This document shows positions 42,601 through 54,100 of a stretch of DNA of 64,000 nucleotides, piece by piece. Source of the stretch: Petunia secreta (lineage: Eukaryota > Streptophyta > Magnoliopsida > Solanales > Solanaceae); NCBI GenBank assembly GCA_029990175.1, contig JARKIP010000065.1:25460501-25524500 (forward strand). Reading direction: 5' to 3'. The notes under the pieces are model-generated. The model was not told the DNA's origin and did not search any database. It saw only the letters and a program-made list of their open reading frames with translations. Made by a program: the position numbers and the translations under genes. Position 1 is the stretch's first letter, and the number at the start of each line of letters is the position of its first letter.

Positions 42601-44367
42601 ACGTCAAACATGATCTTATCTTTATAGTTCCTAATGCTAAACTCAAGCAACACTTTCTTCACAACCTTTAGTTCACCACATTCACTAAGCCATTGTAAAC
42701 GATATGGTTTTGGATGCTTTAGAGTGGGTAATTTCAATTAGGAAATCAAGGATTGGCTCACTATGTTGGCACAACTCCCCGAATCAACAACCATCGAACA
42801 TATTTGCCCCATCACACGACATCTAGCATGAAAGAGGTTTTCTTTTTTATCATTTTCCACCTCCTCTTCGATGAAAATGGTGCTCAAGCTTCTCCTAACC
42901 ACAAAGAATAGTTGAGGATCATCATCCCCTTCTATGGCATCCTCACAATCAACTTCCTCATCTCCCTCTACTCCCTCATTTTCGGGCTCGCTGTCTTGCT
43001 CATACACCAAATTACCAACCACAACCATGGTTCGTTTTGTAGGATAATCCCTAGCAAAATGACCATAGCCCTTGCACTTATAGCATTGAGTAGAAGTAGA
43101 AGTAGGATTACTCAAGCGAGTTTAAAAAGTACCTTCCAAGTGGGGTATAGTCTTCTCATATGGCTTCTTCACTTCTTTGCTAGCACTTGCACTTGGAAAA
43201 TTTGCATTTGGAGTCTTCCATTCCTTTGGCTTGGTTGTGGTAGTAGGAGTGTTGCTTTTGGACTTCTCTCCCTTAAGCCAATTCTCGGCATCAATTGTGC
43301 TTCAAACATATCTTGAAGTAAGAGATAATGATGCAACCTCAATTGATATGCTATACCATAGCTCCAGCCATTCTTGAAACAGATCATGGCTTCTTCTTCA
43401 CCCTCGGTATCTATGTCCAATGCCATCCGGGTCTTCTCAAATTCATCAAAGTACTCTGAACCGTTTTGACACCTTGTTTTAGATCATAGAGCTTCTTGAG
43501 TTGCTCTTGTCGATACCATGGAGTTATATACTTCGTATTCATGAGCCCTTTCAACTCATTCCAAGTCACATTCAAATGTAAATTCATCCTTCTTCTTGAC
43601 CTCTTCATGGACTCCCACCAAGTAGAAGCATAGGCCTCAAAGGTAGAAATAACATAGGTACCCTTTCTCTCCTCGGTCATCTCATTTGTGTAAAACGCTC
43701 TTTCCATGAGTAGTACCCATTCCAAGTATGCTTCCAGATCACAAGTTCCCTTAAAAGATGGAAGATTGAGCTTAACACTATTGAGGTTGTTGTTCTGGTC
43801 ATGTACCCCATAGTTAGGCTCCGGTTGGCCTCCATAATGGTCATCTTGAGCAATATATTCTCTCCTAGCATTCCTTCCATCAAACCACATGGGTGGCCCT
43901 CGACCCCTATCCACATTTCGACCCCAATTCATTTGTATCCTAGGTTGATAAGGAGCATCATACCCATAGGCTTCATCTCGATACTCGGCTTCCTCCCCTT
44001 CATGAACTTCATCAATTTTCTCAAGAGGTGGAACGTTCCGTACGGGTTTTCGAAGTGGATCATTTCCTTGGGGATTGCCCAAGTTGTAGGGATTGCCCAC
44101 GGGTTGGGTATAGCCCAATGCACACTCTTGAAGAGCTTCAACTTTCCTTTGTTCATACTTCTTGGTTAGTTCCACAAAGTGTCCGGAAGTCATAGGAGTG
44201 CTATGACTTGTGCCTTCTCCGGATTCAATTTGGACACTCAGGGTCCTCCTCTCACCTGTCTCAACTTGATTCCTCTCCATGGTCTCAAGTGTCAAAAATA
44301 TGTCCTCCAACTTGGCCATGATTGTGGCCATGAAGTCCTTCATAGGATTATCTCCATCATTTGCCAT
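42601..44367 (-). pseudogene. Element C gag-protease (broken)
   Basis: ATG at 44367 (MANDGDNPMKDF). It is open for 319 codons through the RG box and capsid core (ASTWWESMKRS, WYRQEQLKKLYDLKQGVKTV), then a frameshift near 43455. Zinc knuckle CYKCKGYGHFARDY near 43080 has lost its last Cys. Protease CSMVVDSGSCANI keeps D-S-G, and a stop at 42738 replaces a Gln codon. It has Arg (CGA) where B has its first stop. Confidence 0.8.
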
Positions 44368-45581
44368 TGTACCTACAAAAGCAACAAACGTTAGTGAAAA
44401 CACCTCACACGCACCATCACGTGTATAGCACTCGAGTCACTCATTTAGTGGTGGGGGATATTTAACTCGGACTTGAGTTCTAAAAGTTTCAAGTAGTTGA
44501 ACAACAATCCTCAACTCAATCAATCAACTCACAAGTCAAGTGTACTCCGGAGTGAGTGGAGTTAACGTGACTCGATGTACGATAAGCACTTTAAGGTAAG
44601 CACTTGAGTCAAAAGGATTCTACGAGTCTTCTTGGAGTTCTACTCTCAAACTAAGCACGAATCACCTAAAAGCTTCAAAGACTAGTACCAATTAAGTAGA
44701 ATGGTTACTTAAAGTAGCACTAGTTAGATGTTATACAAGAAAAGAAATAGGAAAACTTAGGAAAAACTACCCCAAACAACACTTTCAACAAGCAGGAGGG
44801 GCGCCCAAAATTGTGCAGGGATTCAGGCGGGGCGCCTGAGGTCTTAAGCAGTAGCCAAGTCAGGCGGGGCGCCTAGCTCTGAAGCAGTCCCAAATCGTTC
44901 CAAACTTGTTCCAAGTCGATTTTCAATCCACAAATCCGATGTTTTCAACTTGTTTTCACAATCCAATGATACCCAAAGTTGTTTTTGATCTTTTCTAACA
45001 ATCCCCAATTAAATTTACCACCAAACAATCAATCAATTCTAGATTCAAAGCCAAGAAACTCAAGAACACAAGGGTTTTTCAAAGGGTTTCAAAATGAATT
45101 GTGATTCATCAAATTTGGTGTTATACATGTTCAAATCCCAAGAAATTGGTACCAGATCGTTTTTTTTTTCAATCAAGATCAATTCCCAATATCAAGTTCT
45201 CTATCAAACACCCATTCAACCCAAGAATCAAGCCAAAATAATCAAGAACAAGGTTTATCAAGGGTTTAAGAAAATTTTGGGGTTTCAAATCTTCAAATTC
45301 TTGATTCTAATCTAATCCACGAGATTGTGGTACCCAAACGTCGGGTTTTCAACAAGGATCAATATTCCATAACACCCATATCATGAATCAAAAACACCAA
45401 CAAGATACACCAAATTTTTGGATTTTCAACCTTTTCAATTCTTTTTTTTCTTTTTTTTTTAGTATTTTCTTCTTTCTAATAACTTCAAACACAAGAAACT
45501 AAAAGAAACTAACGTAGGCACGAAGAATCAAGGGTCAGGGATTTGTAGAAACAAAACTCGAGCATTGCTCTGATACCAAAC
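44368..45581 (-). other. Element C leader
   Basis: It ends before gag with TTGCTTTTGTAG-GTACA, acceptor-like as in A and B. Palindromes (AGGCG-GGG-CGCCT) at about 44825-44875. Primer site at its start. No coding frame. Confidence 0.7.
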
Positions 45582-46275
45582 TGATACAGGGAAAACGCGG
45601 AAAAGATAAAACAAGATAAAAGCGAAACAAGGCTCTAACAAGGACCCAAGTAGCACCGAAGAACTTTTTTGATACACCTCGGGTGAATGTCCAGGATCAC
45701 CTACACTATGCAACTACCCTCGAGTTAACTAGAACCCACAAGTAGAATGATCGGGGCGGGGTCGACATTCAACTAGAATCCACTAGTAGAAGACAAGTCA
45801 AAAACAAGGTTAGTTTTCATAAACCCAAAGAGTTCAACTAAACAAGGTAAGTGTAAAATAAGCTATACTTGGGCTTTTATAGTGTTTCCCAAGCTTACAC
45901 AATGATCAAAATACCCTTACTAATAAGATTCATCAAATAAGCCACGTACGGCAAAACAGTAAAAGAAACACAAATTCAGCAGCTGGGAGGGGAGCCTGAA
46001 TCTGGGATGGGCGCCTGGACTGTGCTGAAGCTGGGCTGGGTGCCTGGAGTCATGCGGGGCACCTGCGGTTGGCGCCTGTGCATAATTGCGTCCTTATGCA
46101 GTGAGGTTTCCGGGCGGGGCGCCTTGATGTGCTGGGCCTCCCTGCTCCTCCTTAGGCGTGAGGCCTAATGCTGAAACCATCTGAAATACTTCCAAAGCTC
46201 TTGACTTCAAGTCCTTTGCATCTTCCAAGCTTGGCACCTGTTGGAAAGTGTCTTGGCTCGATTTGCCCCGCATCA
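45582..46275 (-). repeat. 5' LTR of element C
   Basis: 694 bp, 72 bp shorter than the 3' LTR, through loss of array units and a deletion of about 40 bp in R. On the minus strand, TATAAAAG is at 45881-45874. Confidence 0.9.
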
Positions 46276-47442
46276 CCTGGGATGCTATGGGGTGGTTTGT
46301 GTGCGTATGGGAGGTCTTTCGTGTGCTCTGGTGTGTGTTTGTGTGAGTATGAGGGTGTTCAGGTGAGTATTTGAGAGAGTGTGTGTGCAGGTAATGGAGC
46401 TGTGAAGTGTGTTAAGAAGTTGTTTGTTAGTGCAGCCCGATTCTGTTTTTGATCAGGCTTTGGTGCAGTTTGTGGAGGCATCGTGTCGATGTCTAGGTGT
46501 TTGCTCAGGTGGTGTCTGGTATGAAATAAATGTGAGGGTGTTGCTGAGTGTTAGGAGCAGTTGGTTTGGAGTCTGTTTATAGCAATAGGTTATGTTGTTC
46601 CTGAATGTTTTCAGCTTCAGTTTTGTCCTAAGTTTGTTTTTCATCCCTTTGGTTTATTGTTTAAGATCTAGTTTTCAATTCAGAGCTCCTCTTTGTTTTT
46701 TTTTTAAACTTAGTTTGTCTGTTTGGTCCCTGCTTTTCAAGAAGAAGTAAAAAGAAGTTGATTCCAATTCTCCCTGTTAAGGTTCATTTGGTCTAGTATT
46801 ATCTTGTTTTCCCTATGAGTTATCTTATGAATCTAGCAGAAGTGTATATGGTTGATGTATTTTTCTGATTTGTAGTTACATTAAAATGATATGTCTTCTA
46901 TTTTCTTCTTTAAGATTACCGATGTTATAATCTACAACTATTAGTCTGCATAGTCAATATTTTCTTTGAAAAGAAATGTTGATATTTGGCTGTTGAAAGA
47001 GGCTGTAGGATTTGTTTAGAGTGCGATTAGCGCCTATGGTAAAAGTGTCATATGGACTGCTCCTTGTATTTAAGCCTGATTTACTTTATATGAAAAAGTG
47101 CTTTGAGTTAGATTAGAAGTTTGAATTGTTTATGTCTAACTATGATCTTTCCGAAGCATTTGAAACATGTTTTTAAAGAGTTTACTGAGGCTTGTTCATG
47201 GACTTGTTAATTTCTTTTCACTAGTTGAAAAATGTGCTTGAGTTTCCATTAGCAATGCGATTGAGCTAAATTGGAAGCGTGCTCGCTTCAAGTTGTTGCA
47301 TTTTACTTTCTTTCTTTAATTGGTGAGTCAAGCTTATGAAATTGTCTATGATTTGTTTGCTAATTTTTATTTCCCTATTTTCTTGGCATGTAAATAACTT
47401 GGGATTGAGTTCGGTTAAAACTCTAAATTGGGGATGGCTTAT

Positions 47443-47914
47443 TGATGCAAGCAAACCCGTGGTTGAAGCTTTGCAATCGGAGGCAACAAACAAGACGCAG
47501 AAACGATGAAGATAAGATGCGGAAGCAACAAAAGTAACACGGATAACAAGAAACCGGGGAAGGGGGAGAACAGAAATAGAAGAAAGAATGGATAATTCGA
47601 ATCAAATCATGATTGATTATCCAAGGGAGAAAAGGAAACTTGAACCTAACAAGGATTCATACTAGTGATGAAATCCATTTCGGTTCCAAGCCTAAGAAGG
47701 CATACACGAAGCCTCGGGCTTCAACAAGAATGGCTCGGCCAATTCTATCTCTATTCTCTCAATTCAATATCAACTAAAAACCGACTTCTAATGAGCTATG
47801 CTAGGAGTTTATATAGACAACATTAAAAGGGCAAAATAGTAAATGGTTACAGGTGACCAATGACATAAAGCCACGCAGGGCTGGAGTGTTCGGCAGCTTG
47901 GCTCGAAGCTAACA
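47443..47914 (-). repeat. LTR of mixed type next to the Sirevirus polypurine tract
   Basis: On the minus strand it begins TGTTAGCTT after the Sirevirus polypurine tract, as the Sirevirus LTR at 61475 does. After about 20 bp it has CCCTGCGTGGC, a TATATAAAC box, GAAGCCCGAGGCTTCGTG and an end TTTGCTTGCATCA, which is the plan of the Ty3 LTRs of D' and E. It may be a Ty3 LTR fragment fused to the Sirevirus end. Confidence 0.5.
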
Positions 47915-48373
47915 ATTTCCCCCTTTTTGATGATGACAAACTCATAAGCATAGCTGCATATCCTTAATGTCCTGAAGTACAACTTAAGCTCAAAAAGACA
48001 ATCAATCAGTGGAGAATTAATTTATCATTAAGGAACAGATTTTCAATTAGGTATAACTTCATGCAAAATCAGACTTACTCTTCCCCCTTTTGGCATAATT
48101 GAAAAGGTTGCATAAAAAATATAACTCAAGTGTTAGAATTAATCAGCACATGGCCATTGAGGCAACTCAAAATGCAAACATAAATCAAATTAAAGCAACT
48201 GCAAAATAATGATATTAGCCATCAAAGACAATTCATTAAATCAACCATTGAAATCAGGGGATACAAGCAAGTACTACATAATTATCCAAAAACTAAAGAA
48301 GAAAAAGGCTAAGGCACTAGGCTAGGCTAGATCCCACTAGACAAAAGATGGCTAAAAGCTAAGGCTAAGGTGG
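47915..48373 (-). other. Sirevirus 3' untranslated region and polypurine tract
   Basis: About 460 bp after the extra ORF. The tract at its end is the G-rich AAAAAGGGGGAAAT. Nothing else recognised. Confidence 0.7.
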
Positions 48374-50332
48374 TCAGGATGTGGAAGGACCAGGTCCCTG
48401 AGACTTGTTAAGCAACTCAAACATCTGCTTGAGCATTCCCTCATTGGTCTCTTTTGCCTTTGAGGCCTCTGCCTTCCAGTAATTCTTCTCCTCTTCCAAC
48501 CTTGCTATCTCAGCAGCCTGAATAGCAACCTGTTGCCTAAGTGCCCTCACTTTGTTGTTCAGTGGCTGCCTCCCAACACCAGCCTGTGGAGGATCAGCAT
48601 GAACTGGCAAATCACAGCTTATCAATGTGGCACAGCCAAACTTTTCCTTCTTTGTAGCCTTTACCACCCCTTCCAAGGGAATCTTCAACTTTGCAAACAC
48701 ATTAGTCAGAATAAAGCCAAACGGAAAGGAGTGCTTTCTCTTCCCAACAATCACCCTTTTTATCAGGTGGACCATAAAGCTGGGTCAATTGATCTGCTTT
48801 TCAGTGTCCAACAGTTCCATAAGGACCAGGTCCATGAAACTGGCAACTCCTCTTTTCTCCTGCCTTGGCAGCACAATCTTATTCACAAACTCGAATAATA
48901 CTTGGTGCTGTGGGTGCATCTCACTCTTCTGCACAGCTCTGGGTTTCTCTTCCCCATCATTCTCAGCAAACTTCCTAGTGATCTCCAGATCAGTAGGCAA
49001 GTCTGTCAAGTCAGGCCAAACCTTCTTGACATAGCTAGCATACCCAGTAGTAGGAATCCCCAGCAGCTCACCAAGTTCCCTTGTATCAAACATAATCACA
49101 TTGTCATTGACAGAGGTAGTAATCCTATCTTCTTTGATGGAGCAGTTCTTGTAGAACACTTGCACCATTCCCTTTGCACACCTACCAGAGATCTTAAGGA
49201 CCATGTCCCTCCAACCCTGAGCATGCAGTTTTTGCAGCAGCCACAACATTCCTTCTTCCTGCACATCAGACATTACCCGACCTTTCAAAACCTTCCTGGT
49301 CAACATGTCTTCATGAACACAGTGCACAGTCACATCACATTCAGCATCACTGTCACTCTCATCTCCAACAACAGACTCATCACTGTCACTAGCAGAACTT
49401 TCAGAAACAACCACTCTTTTGGAGGACCTGGTCCTCTTAGCAGCTTTCTCTGCAGTTTTAACTGAGCTTCTTGTTACCTTTCTCTCAGGAACTTTTCTTT
49501 TCTTGGACTGAGGCACCACCTCCTCAGCATCTACCATCTCATCATCCTCAGAAAAATCAGCAAGATCAATATTATCCACTTCTTCCTCTTCAACCACCTG
49601 TTTTCCTTTCCCTTTTCTGCTCCTTTCCAAGGCAGCAGCTAGTTGTTCATCAGCAGCTTTAGCTGCACTTCTTGTCCTCCTGCCCCCAGAAGCAGGGGTT
49701 GAGACAGAAGGAACAGGTCCTTTTGCCTTGGAGGAACTTTCAACTTTCTTCTTATTTCCGGGCTTATAACTATCACCTATTTTCTTCAACTTAGCAGCTA
49801 TTTCAGCAGTCACATGAGCATCGATGGGTCCCTTTCTAGCCAATTTTCTTTGCAGACTACTAATGTTGATCAAATCTACCAAGGGCCTATCACTATCACT
49901 GATAGCCTGATCAACATCAATCACATCCTCCATGGGTGCTTTAGGAGCAGCCTCTGGAGGCCCTGATGACCCATGTATGGGTGCTTCCAAACTCCTAATA
50001 GGTTCCCCCTCAAGAGCAGCCTCAGACCCCTCTCCCTTTTCTTCCTCGTCTATAACAACATTCAAAGGGTAGGTGACGTTTACCTGATACTGATACAACA
50101 CCATAGCACAAGATAAATCCTCAACCTGCTCAACAATTGATTCAACCGTGGGAACTGGTCCTTCCCCCTGAATTTCAGGTTCAGGTACGTCTGGGATTGG
50201 TTCAGGGATTTCAGGGTTTAGGTTAGTGGTTTCCATGGGTGAGGGAGGATTAAGATTTTGTGGTTGTTCATCAGTAGGTGCAGTTGAAGAATTATCAGAA
50301 GCAAGAAACATTTTTGCAATTCGAATTAACAA
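48374..50332 (-). pseudogene. Sirevirus post-pol ORF (env-like / plant transposon-protein domain), one stop
   Basis: A single frame of about 650 codons from MLIRIAKMFLAS (or the Met at 50299) with only one internal TGA near 48782, where context suggests Trp. Order: Pro/Glu-rich 1-170; basic Lys/Ser region with SSKAKGPVPS and GGRRTRSAAKAADEQ; acidic stretch VEEEEVDNIDLADFSEDDE; a second basic block KKRKVPERKVTRSSVKTAEK resembling nuclear-localisation signals; then a folded domain (GMLWLLQKLHAQGWRDMVLK, VIMFDTRELGELLGIPTTGY, FEFVNKIVLPR) like the putative plant transposon-protein family; finally a coiled coil (VRALRQQVAIQAAEIARLEE). Role unknown; the nuclear signals argue against a surface envelope protein. 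Confidence 0.75.
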
Positions 50333-50909
50333 ATAATTTACTACTCTTTCTGAAATTGTGATAGTTTTAATTGATGAACAATGTAAAAGAATAATGAGGA
50401 AGAAGAAGTGTATTTATAGAGTGAATTAGGTAGTGGAGTTAGAGTGAAAAACGATCAACTTACCTCAGCACAACATGCAACGGTTAAGGACTCTTGGGAG
50501 TTTCCAGGAGAAAAAGAGCCGTTAGGCTGCAGGTTACCTTTTCAGAGTAGGAACTGTTCCTCCGATGGGACTCCTTTACACTTTGGATATGGGTAGGAAA
50601 CTTATTGGGATTTATCCTAATCTTAAGTTACCTATAGCCTTTATACTTCTAAATTAACTGAATAATAACGAGTACATACCTGTTTTTAACACAGAAATTC
50701 AGTGTCCTTCCAATTTGCAATATTTTGATCATCTGAAATTCTAAGAGCATAAGGGTAACATCATTAAATTTTAGCAACTCTAAATAAGATATATGGCATA
50801 AGAGTATACATTTAAGTATTAAACTGGACTGAATTATTCATAATGACTTGAATAAAATTCATTTTAGGAGCAATTTTCTAGCCAATTATGAAGTAAAGCA
50901 TTGATGATT
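50333..50909 (-). other. Spacer between RNase H and the post-pol ORF
   Basis: About 580 AT-rich bases with no coding frame. A TATTTATAG-like sequence near 50410 could serve a separate promoter on the minus strand, but this is weak. Confidence 0.5.
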
Positions 50910-52420
50910 TTATGTGAATTTAATCATCCCTAATTCTAATCTATTCCTTTGAAAATCATCTCTACCTAGAGCTTTTGTAAAAATGTCAGCAATTTGCTTT
51001 TCAGTGGGACAAAATGCTATAGTGATCAAACCTTTTTCATAATTGTCTCTTACAAAATGATGTCTTATGTCAATGTGTTTAGTCCTTTTGTGATGCACCG
51101 GATTCTTTGTCATATTAATAGCACTAGTGTTATCACAATAAATAGGAACAGTTCCTACATCAACACCAAAATCCTGTAATTGTTGTTTGATCCATAACAA
51201 CTGTGAACAACATGAAGCAGCTGCCACATATTCAGCCTCAGCAGTGGAAAGTGCCACTGAATTTTGTTTCTTGGTATCCCAAGAAACCAAACACTCACCA
51301 AGGAAATGTGCCATACCTGAGGTACTTTTTCTATCAATAAGGAAACCTGCATAGTCAACATCAGTATATCCAACAAGATTAAAACTACCACCTTTGGGAT
51401 ACCAAAGTCCCATGGGACCTGTTCCTTTCAGATACCTCAATATTCTTTTAACAGCTTTCAAATGAGATTCCTTAGGATCTGATTGGAACCTAGCACACAA
51501 ACCAACACTGAACACAATATCAGGTCTACTAGCAGTTAGATAAAGTAGAGAACTTATCATACCCCTATACAATTTTTGATCAACTGATATTCCATGTTCA
51601 TCAAGATCCAATTTTGTGGCAGTGGCAATAGGTGTGTCAATTTCCTTAGCATTATCCATATCAAATCTTTTAAGTACTCCCTTAACATACTTTTGTTGAT
51701 GGATCATAGTTCCATTTGAGGTTTGCTTAATTTGTAAGCCCAAAAAGAAATTGAGTTCACCCATCATGCTCATCTCAAATTCACTCCCCATCAAGTTTGC
51801 AAATTCCTTACTTAATTTTCACAATTAGCACCAAAGATTATATCATCTACATAGATTTGAACAATTAAGATATGCTTACCTTTTTCTTTTAAGAACAATG
51901 TACTATCAATTTTACCTCTCTTGTATCCACGCTGGAGTAGAATTTTGATAGTCTTTCATACCATGCTCTTGGTGCCTGCTTGAGCCCATACAAGGCCTTG
52001 TCCAACTTGTACACATGTTCAGGGAACTGTTCACTTTCAAAACCTGGAGGTTGTTTGACATACACTTCTTCTTTCAAGTAACCATTCAGAAATGCACTCT
52101 TGACATCCATTTGATGTAGAGTAAATTCCATGTATGTAGCAAAGGCTATAAGCAGTCTTATTGCTTCCAGTCTTGCAACTGGAGAAAAAGTCTCATCATA
52201 GTCGATGCCCTCCTCTTGACAATATCCCTGAACGACTAGCCTGACCTTGTTTCTTGTTACCATGCTATCCTCATCAAGTTTGTTTCTGAAAACCCATTTT
52301 GTTCCAATTATGGACCTGTTCCTTGGCTTGGGTTACAGATGCCAAACTTGACTCCTTTGGAATTGATTCAGTTCTTCCTGCATAGCATTAATCCAATCTG
52401 CATCCTTCAGTGCTTCTTTC
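50910..52420 (-). pseudogene. Sirevirus RT and RNase H (broken)
   Basis: RT: RLVVQGYCQEEGIDYDETFSP, ARLEAIRLLIAFATYM, VKSAFLNGYLKEEVYVKQPP, KLDKALYGLKQAPRAWYERL, then a frameshift near 51940 and the catalytic QIYVDDII near 51860-51840, intact. RNase H is in a 294-codon frame (51794-50910): SRPDIVFSVGLCARFQ, GYTDVDYAGFLIDRKSTSG, ALSTAEAEYVAAASCCSQ, IYCDNTSAINMTKNPVHHKR and ADIFTKALGRD. The RNase H half looks intact. Confidence 0.9.
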
Positions 52421-53863
52421 ACATTTTTAGGTTCAACAAGAGATAAGAAAGCACTAAAGGCACACATATTGTGATTCTTGACTGCTGATCTAGTTTGAAC
52501 TCGGCAGTCTTATCTGAGATTATTTGATCCACAGGATGTGACCCTTGATACTTGAATGGTTTGGGTGTCAATCCATTGTCAGAAGTCCTCTGCTGAGGAA
52601 CAGTTCCTGATAGAGTAGCGTTTCCAGTTTGTGAAGTGGAACCAACATTTGTTCCCCCTGTTTTAGTGCCACTCTTCTCAGTTCTGTCCTGAGGAACAGT
52701 TCCTTGCCGTTCACTTCTCATATCCAGATTCTGAATTTGTGGATTAAGTTCAAACTCTTTCAGCATTCCAATTTCTTCATCCTCCTGTACCTGTTCTTGA
52801 GTGAGACTGTCAGTTTCATCAAATTTAACATGCATGCTCTCTTCAACTTTCAATGTTTTCTTGTTAAACACCCTATAAGATTTACTATTCAAAGAGTAAC
52901 CAACAAATATTCCCTCATCACTTCTAGGATCAAATTTTCCTAAGGCATCCTTCCCATTGTTGTGTATGAAACATTTACGACCAAAAGCCCTAAGATGAGA
53001 AATATTTGGTTTTCTTCCTTTAAGTAATTCATATGAGGTCTTTTCTATTAAAGGTCTTGTCATACATCTATTTATTATGTAGCATGCAGTATTAATAGCC
53101 TCAGCCCAAAAGTTCTGTGGAAGATTTCCAGATTTTAACATAGTCCTTGCCATTTCTTCTAGAATCTTATTTTTCCTTTCCACTGCACCATTTTATTGTG
53201 GAGTTCTAGGTGAGGAAAAATTATGATTAATGCCATTTTATTACAAAAATTGAAAAATATATGATTTTCAAATTCAGTTCCATGATCTGACCTAATGGCA
53301 ACAATATGATTATCTAGAGTTCTTTGAGCTTTCTTAGCAAAAATTGAAAATGCATTAAATGCTTCTTCTTTAGATGCAAGAAATATAGTCCATGTAAATC
53401 TGGAGTAATCATCCACCAATACCATAACATACTTCTTACCTCCACGACTCATTGTTCTCATAGACCACATAAATCCATATGGACCAGTTCCAAAGGTTTA
53501 GTGGTACTGTTTCTTCGATTTGAAGGAGGGTTTTACCTGCTTCCCCCTGGCACATGCTTCACATACTTTTTCATCATTAAACCTGATGTTAGGAAGACCT
53601 ATCACCAAGTCCTTTGACACAAGTTTGTTCAATTGTGAAAGACTAGCATGTCCTAGTCTTTTGTGCCATAGGAGGGGATCATTTTGCACCACACTTAAGC
53701 AGCTCAGGCTTCCATCAGATAATGTCAGCAAGTCAACTTTGTAGATGTTTCCATGCCTGTTTCCCTGCAAAATAATCTCTCCAGAAGTTTGGTTAATCAC
53801 AGTGCATCCAGAAGATGAGAAATTAACATTATTACCTTTGTCACAAAATTGAGATATGCTCAA
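52419..53863 (-). pseudogene. Sirevirus pre-integrase and integrase (broken)
   Basis: Pre-integrase zinc domain: DPLLWHKRLGHASLSQLNKL and KVCEACARGKQVKPSFKSKK (HHCC). Core: VLVDDYSRFTWTIFLASK and IRSDHGTEFENHIF give two catalytic Asp; PQ-stop-NGAVERKN gives the Glu with one CAA to TAA change. A frameshift lies near 53240. The C-terminal part (INRCMTRPLIEKTSYELLKG, GRKCFIHNNGKDALGKFD) is open to 52419. Confidence 0.9.
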
Positions 53864-54100
53864 TAAGCAATGCTTCAGCCCATCTACTAGAAATACATTA
53901 TCTATACAGTGCGAATCAGACCTATCTACCTTTCCAATTCACTGATTTCCCCTTTCTTACCATTACCGAAGGAAACACTTCCTCCTTGGAAGGCTGAGAG
54001 TGAAAGGAACAGTTCCTTATGCCCTGTCATGTGCCTTGAGCAACCACTGTCCATGTACTATTTGTTGTTTATCTCCTTCACTCTAGCCTGCAAAAGAAAA
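53864..54100 (-). pseudogene. Sirevirus protease (broken)
   Basis: YMDSGCSRHMTGHKELF near 54060-54010 has the D-S-G site; a stop sits where Trp is expected just before it. FPSVTMVRKGEISELE-like sequence follows. Confidence 0.75.

Larger units (their letters stand above)
39926..46275 (-). mobile_element. Element C: pol-less Ty3 element (gag-protease-ORFX)
   Basis: LTRs 39926-40691 (3') and 45582-46275 (5'), primer site on the minus strand TGGTATCAGAGC at 45578-45567 (perfect), perfect duplication CCTGG (39921-39925, 46276-46280). Internal order is leader, gag, protease, ORFX, polypurine tract, exactly as in A and B, with no RT, RNase H or integrase. Stops and frameshifts are moderate. The proteins are close to those of B. 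Confidence 0.9.
38350..47442 (+). mobile_element. Truncated long LTR related to 595-4385, split by element C
   Basis: It starts TGTTGACACCCAATTTTGTCCC at 38350. Parts are 38350-39925 and 46281-47442 (about 2.7 kb). Marker blocks such as TTTTCTTGGCATGTAAA (near 47380) appear at the same distance from the LTR start as in the 3.8-kb copy. Against that copy the last kilobase is missing: it ends at 47442 where a Ty3-type LTR begins. There is no coding region; T/G-rich mini-repeats occur around 39330-39900. Confidence 0.65.

Noticed and set aside
48533..49662. Several plus-strand open frames of 120-190 codons
   Set aside because: They are antisense to the Sirevirus post-pol ORF, which has clear protein features on the minus strand.
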